DNA from: Phoebastria nigripes
Taxonomy: Eukaryota; Chordata; Aves; Procellariiformes; Diomedeidae
Direction: 5' to 3'
Length of the DNA: 64,000 bases
NCBI GenBank assembly: GCA_035582835.1
Contig: JAYKAV010002932.1
Span: 1,870,364 to 1,934,363 of the forward strand
Positions 61,126 through 64,000 of this stretch are shown in pieces (within the stretch, counting starts at the first letter, position 1; every line of letters starts with the position of its first letter). Under the pieces are notes generated by a model that saw only the letters and a program-made list of their open reading frames with translations, did no database searches and was not told the DNA's origin. The position numbers and the translations under genes are program-made.

Positions 61126-62924
61126 CTTTACTGAGACAGTTTCTAGTCCTAGCAGTTGTTGAGAAAGACTTGACGTGTGGACCCTAGAGCTCAGGAAACA
61201 GAGGTCAACTAAAGGCAATCTTTAATCTTACATATATTACTTCCAAGCTAGTTGTAACCCCTATGGGAATGTTTGAGACGCAGCACTGGAGATCGTTTCC
61301 AGGCTTTGGACGTATTCTGTCATGCGAGATCTGAGGTTTGTGCCTGACTACAAGATGCTGACAAGCCACGGTTTAAGTACTACTTGGTGTCGTGAGTGGG
61401 TGCTCTTCCTTGTGCTGTTAGAGGCAAAACATTGAGTAACCTTCATGTTCAGAAATGTCTTTCACCACAACAATTAAGTTCCCTCAGACTGTGGATTTCA
61501 AGCAGAGCTACCTGTTAAAACCTGCTTTTTTCTTTCCTCAGCGTTGCCCTTATTTATAGGTTAGGATGTTCAAATAAGCTAAAGTAGGAAGGTAAATAAT
61601 AAGAAGTAACNAATTCAGTGCTCTGTGTCCCAAGGGCTTTTTCAGTATCTCATCAACACAAAGTGATTATTTCTGGAAAGTGTACGTGCACATATTTGTA
61701 CATATGTAAACTAGTCTCATGTTATTATCTTGTGCGTGGGGAATTGGATGTGGCTTAGGATCTGAAAGCCAATTTTGTGTTCTTTCAAACATTGTCCTAG
61801 TGGCATAGAAAACATTTTAGCAATGCGTTAATATGGGCTTTAGGCCCTACTGTGTATCTTTTGCATTAAAAGAACGAAGCTACTGGAGGGAAGCCATCCT
61901 TAGGCAGAAACTGAAAAAGCTGATTTGATGGGATGCAATGATGGTATTCTGCATTTGATTCTTTTTGATGAAGTTGTGTTAAAATAATACTTAGTAGCTC
62001 AGAAAAATGCATTGGTACCACTAGCAATATATAGAGGTATTCTGTTTTTAACAAAATCCAAATTTATATTATCATTTTTGGTAAGTGCTAAGTTGCCATA
62101 GGAAATACAGAAATATTCCAAGCTGGTTCAATTCTGAATAAATAGTGCCAAAACTTTCTTTAGTTACAAATATGGGAGCTACGAGCTACTTCACTTATCT
62201 TTTTCGTTGCACAACGTGTAGTTTATCACTGTTGTTTACATANGTGGTATGTAAGTAGTGCCACAGGTTATACCGCTATTGCTGATNTTAAAGTGCAGTG
62301 TATCAAAATAATAAAAGAAAAAACCCGAATGACAGAATTTAGTCGATAACGTTATTTGCAAACTCATGCCAAGAAATGCTTGTAGCTGCTAAACAGGAAA
62401 CNTTAGCACCATTTCTCTGTTCTCTCCCTGTCAAGAAGCAGCTTGACAAAAACAAAAAAAGTATTTGGAAACAAAGTACGCTATTCTTGATATATCCTCA
62501 GCAATCTTTAGTCTCCATTTTTCTTACTTGCTTTTTATAAGAATTTTCTCTCAAATACTGATTTGATGGACTGTAGCCCAGGTGACCCCTGCTATCTTAT
62601 AACCACACAGAAACTCTCAAGACACCATTTTCATTACAACCAGCAGAACACTTGGCTGTGCCTGTTAAACAACAGTGAATGTTTTTACAATCCTGTCTTT
62701 AGTCTCTGGTTCCTTATTTAAAACTCAAAACTAGCTGCTTTCTTTCTCCTGAGGCAGAGATGTAGTATGGTAGATCTGAGTTGCTTGCTTTATAGAGAGA
62801 GAAAGCTAGGAGCGGATACTTCATCATCCTGACACTGCAGTGTTTGCTGCTCCCATGTAGAACAGAGCTGACGGGGAGTAGAATTAAGCCACTATTTTGC
62901 AAGTGCGGAGTTGAAAAAATAAGC
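61126..62924. other. no gene recognised; unique sequence
   Basis: No repeat family and no supported exon are visible between the CR1 fossil and the candidate element at 62925. Several single Ns occur here. Confidence 0.5.
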
Positions 62925-63135
62925 AGCTTCCTGCAATTAAATGTGGAGTAATTAATTATAGTGGGAAGAAATCAATTCACTTTTAATTTTCAGGAATGAT
63001 TTTTTAAGTGTGAAAAAGGATGTTAATCACCACAGTAATGATATTAGGAAAACCTTATTTAATGCTTCTAGCTGCTTGAATAAACAATAATGCACGATGT
63101 TTATCTCTCAATCCATCATTCAGTTGTTTTCATTG
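62925..63135. promoter_or_regulatory. candidate conserved non-coding element
   Basis: Contains GAGTAATTAATTATAGTGG, AATCAATTCACTTTTAATT, GTTAATCACC and a 'GAATAAACAATAATGCACG' block. These are homeodomain- and Fox/Sox-like cores in unique, repeat-free sequence. Conservation is inferred from style only. Confidence 0.25.
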
Positions 63136-63540
63136 TCTCTTTCTCTCTCTTTTTCCACACTGTGATATTTTTGTGTTTCAAAACAAAGGCTTTCATTCCT
63201 TTCAGTTTGAACATTTAAAGTATGCCAAATGCAAATTCAACCCCTAATGTCAGTCAGCCTACTAAATATCTAATTTCTTTCAGAGTAGAATGGTATTGTA
63301 TTGTTTTCTAAAACACCTTTAAAAATACACTTTAATTTCAGAAGAAATAAGATGGCTAAGATTTTCATACTACTCAGTTTTACAACATAAACAGTTAACT
63401 CTGTTATGCTCTCAGTGTACTTGCCTTGCATTCTCCGTATTTAATTGTGCTCTAGGTGTGTTAATACCTTTTTTTCTCTTAACTTACTTATAGCAAAAAT
63501 GTAAGATAAGATTTTCTTTATTTTGTTTCTTTCCCTGCAG

Positions 63541-63570
63541 CATGTGATTTATAAAAGCAAAAGGATTTGA
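63541..63570 (+). CDS. very weak candidate start of a terminal exon
   Basis: A strong acceptor (TGTTTCTTTCCCTGCAG) precedes nine codons (HVIYKSKRI) and a TGA, in the phase that the exon at 44087 would leave. An AATAAA at 63866-63871 could serve as poly(A) signal about 300 bp on. Nothing else supports it. Confidence 0.1.
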   Translation, partial: HVIYKSKRI

Positions 63571-64000
63571 CAATAGCTGTCTCCCAGAAGTTCTATTTTT
63601 CAACTTTCTGAACTTCCAGCATTCTGAAGATCAGCAAGTATTAGTCTCTCAAGTCTCTCTGCTCTGCCTGTCTCTTCTAAGTCCATGTATGGAATATAAA
63701 TCTGCAAAAATCTCCAAGTCTTTGGATTTAACTTAAAGGTTCTATAGTTGGGAAATCTAAACACTGTCTCAGTGATCCTTTTCTTCAGGCGCTGCTCCAT
63801 GTGTACTGTGAATTGATTCTCCTTTTTAAATGGAATTTATTATGTAGTGCCTGGAAATAGCGACCAATAAATTTCCTCTTTGTTCTTAGTGTAAACTGAG
63901 ACTATTTCCACCAAAGAGACCCTAAAGTCTTTCCATAAATTAGGACGCATCAGAAGGAAGATTTTGAGCTAAGGATGTTATGGAAAGTCAAAATAGGTAC

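Noticed and set aside
1..64000. CRISPR arrays, operons, tRNA or rRNA genes, endogenous retroviral genes
   Set aside because: No regularly spaced direct repeats, no cloverleaf or rRNA-like blocks, and no retroviral gag/pol/env-like frames were seen on either strand.

Overview
The window looks like non-coding, AT-rich vertebrate nuclear DNA, most likely from a bird. The main reason is two eroded CR1 LINE 3' ends: 24165-24475 on the + strand and about 60530-61125 on the - strand. CR1 is the dominant avian/reptilian LINE. There are also three MIR-like SINE fossils and many poly(A) runs that decay into A/C-rich sequence, with no Alu-, B1- or L1-like mammalian repeats. No bacterial or viral gene organisation is present. 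The open reading frames are short (the longest is 169 codons), overlap on both strands, often cross poly(A/T) runs, and none resembles a protein I recognise. About 60 isolated single N bases are scattered through the window and look like masked ambiguity codes, possibly heterozygous sites.

Layout. 1-9.2 kb: mostly unique sequence, with a G/T-T tract, an (AT)n(AC)n microsatellite, a fossil palindromic repeat at 6465 and a weak exon candidate at 7734-7816. 9.2-25 kb: MIR fossils at 9180 and 12352, a weak exon candidate at 11605-11703, A/C tails at 10.2, 17.6 and 21.2 kb, and the + strand CR1 fossil at 24.2 kb. 25-32 kb: simple-sequence-rich, with a 142-base A/C tract, a 64-T run followed by a 28-T run, a 43-A run, a local diverged duplication and a possible DNA-transposon end. 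32-44 kb: mostly unique sequence, with a 24-bp-arm hairpin at 36.35 kb and a MIR fossil at 42.7 kb. 44-64 kb: the best exon candidate (44087-44146), G-runs next to poly(A), more A/C tails, possible DNA-transposon fossils at 55.7 and 58.0 kb, the - strand CR1 fossil and several stretches that look like conserved non-coding DNA.

Interpretation. The simplest reading is one or more very large introns, or intergenic DNA, of a bird chromosome. At most a few short exons are present. The strongest is a 60-bp in-frame exon at 44087-44146 with near-ideal splice sites, but its gene is not identified. I found no convincing new biological system. The items most worth checking are the exon candidates, the strand-consistent polarity of the A-to-A/C tails, the near-perfect hairpin at 36350-36405, and the candidate conserved elements near 59.9 and 63.0 kb.
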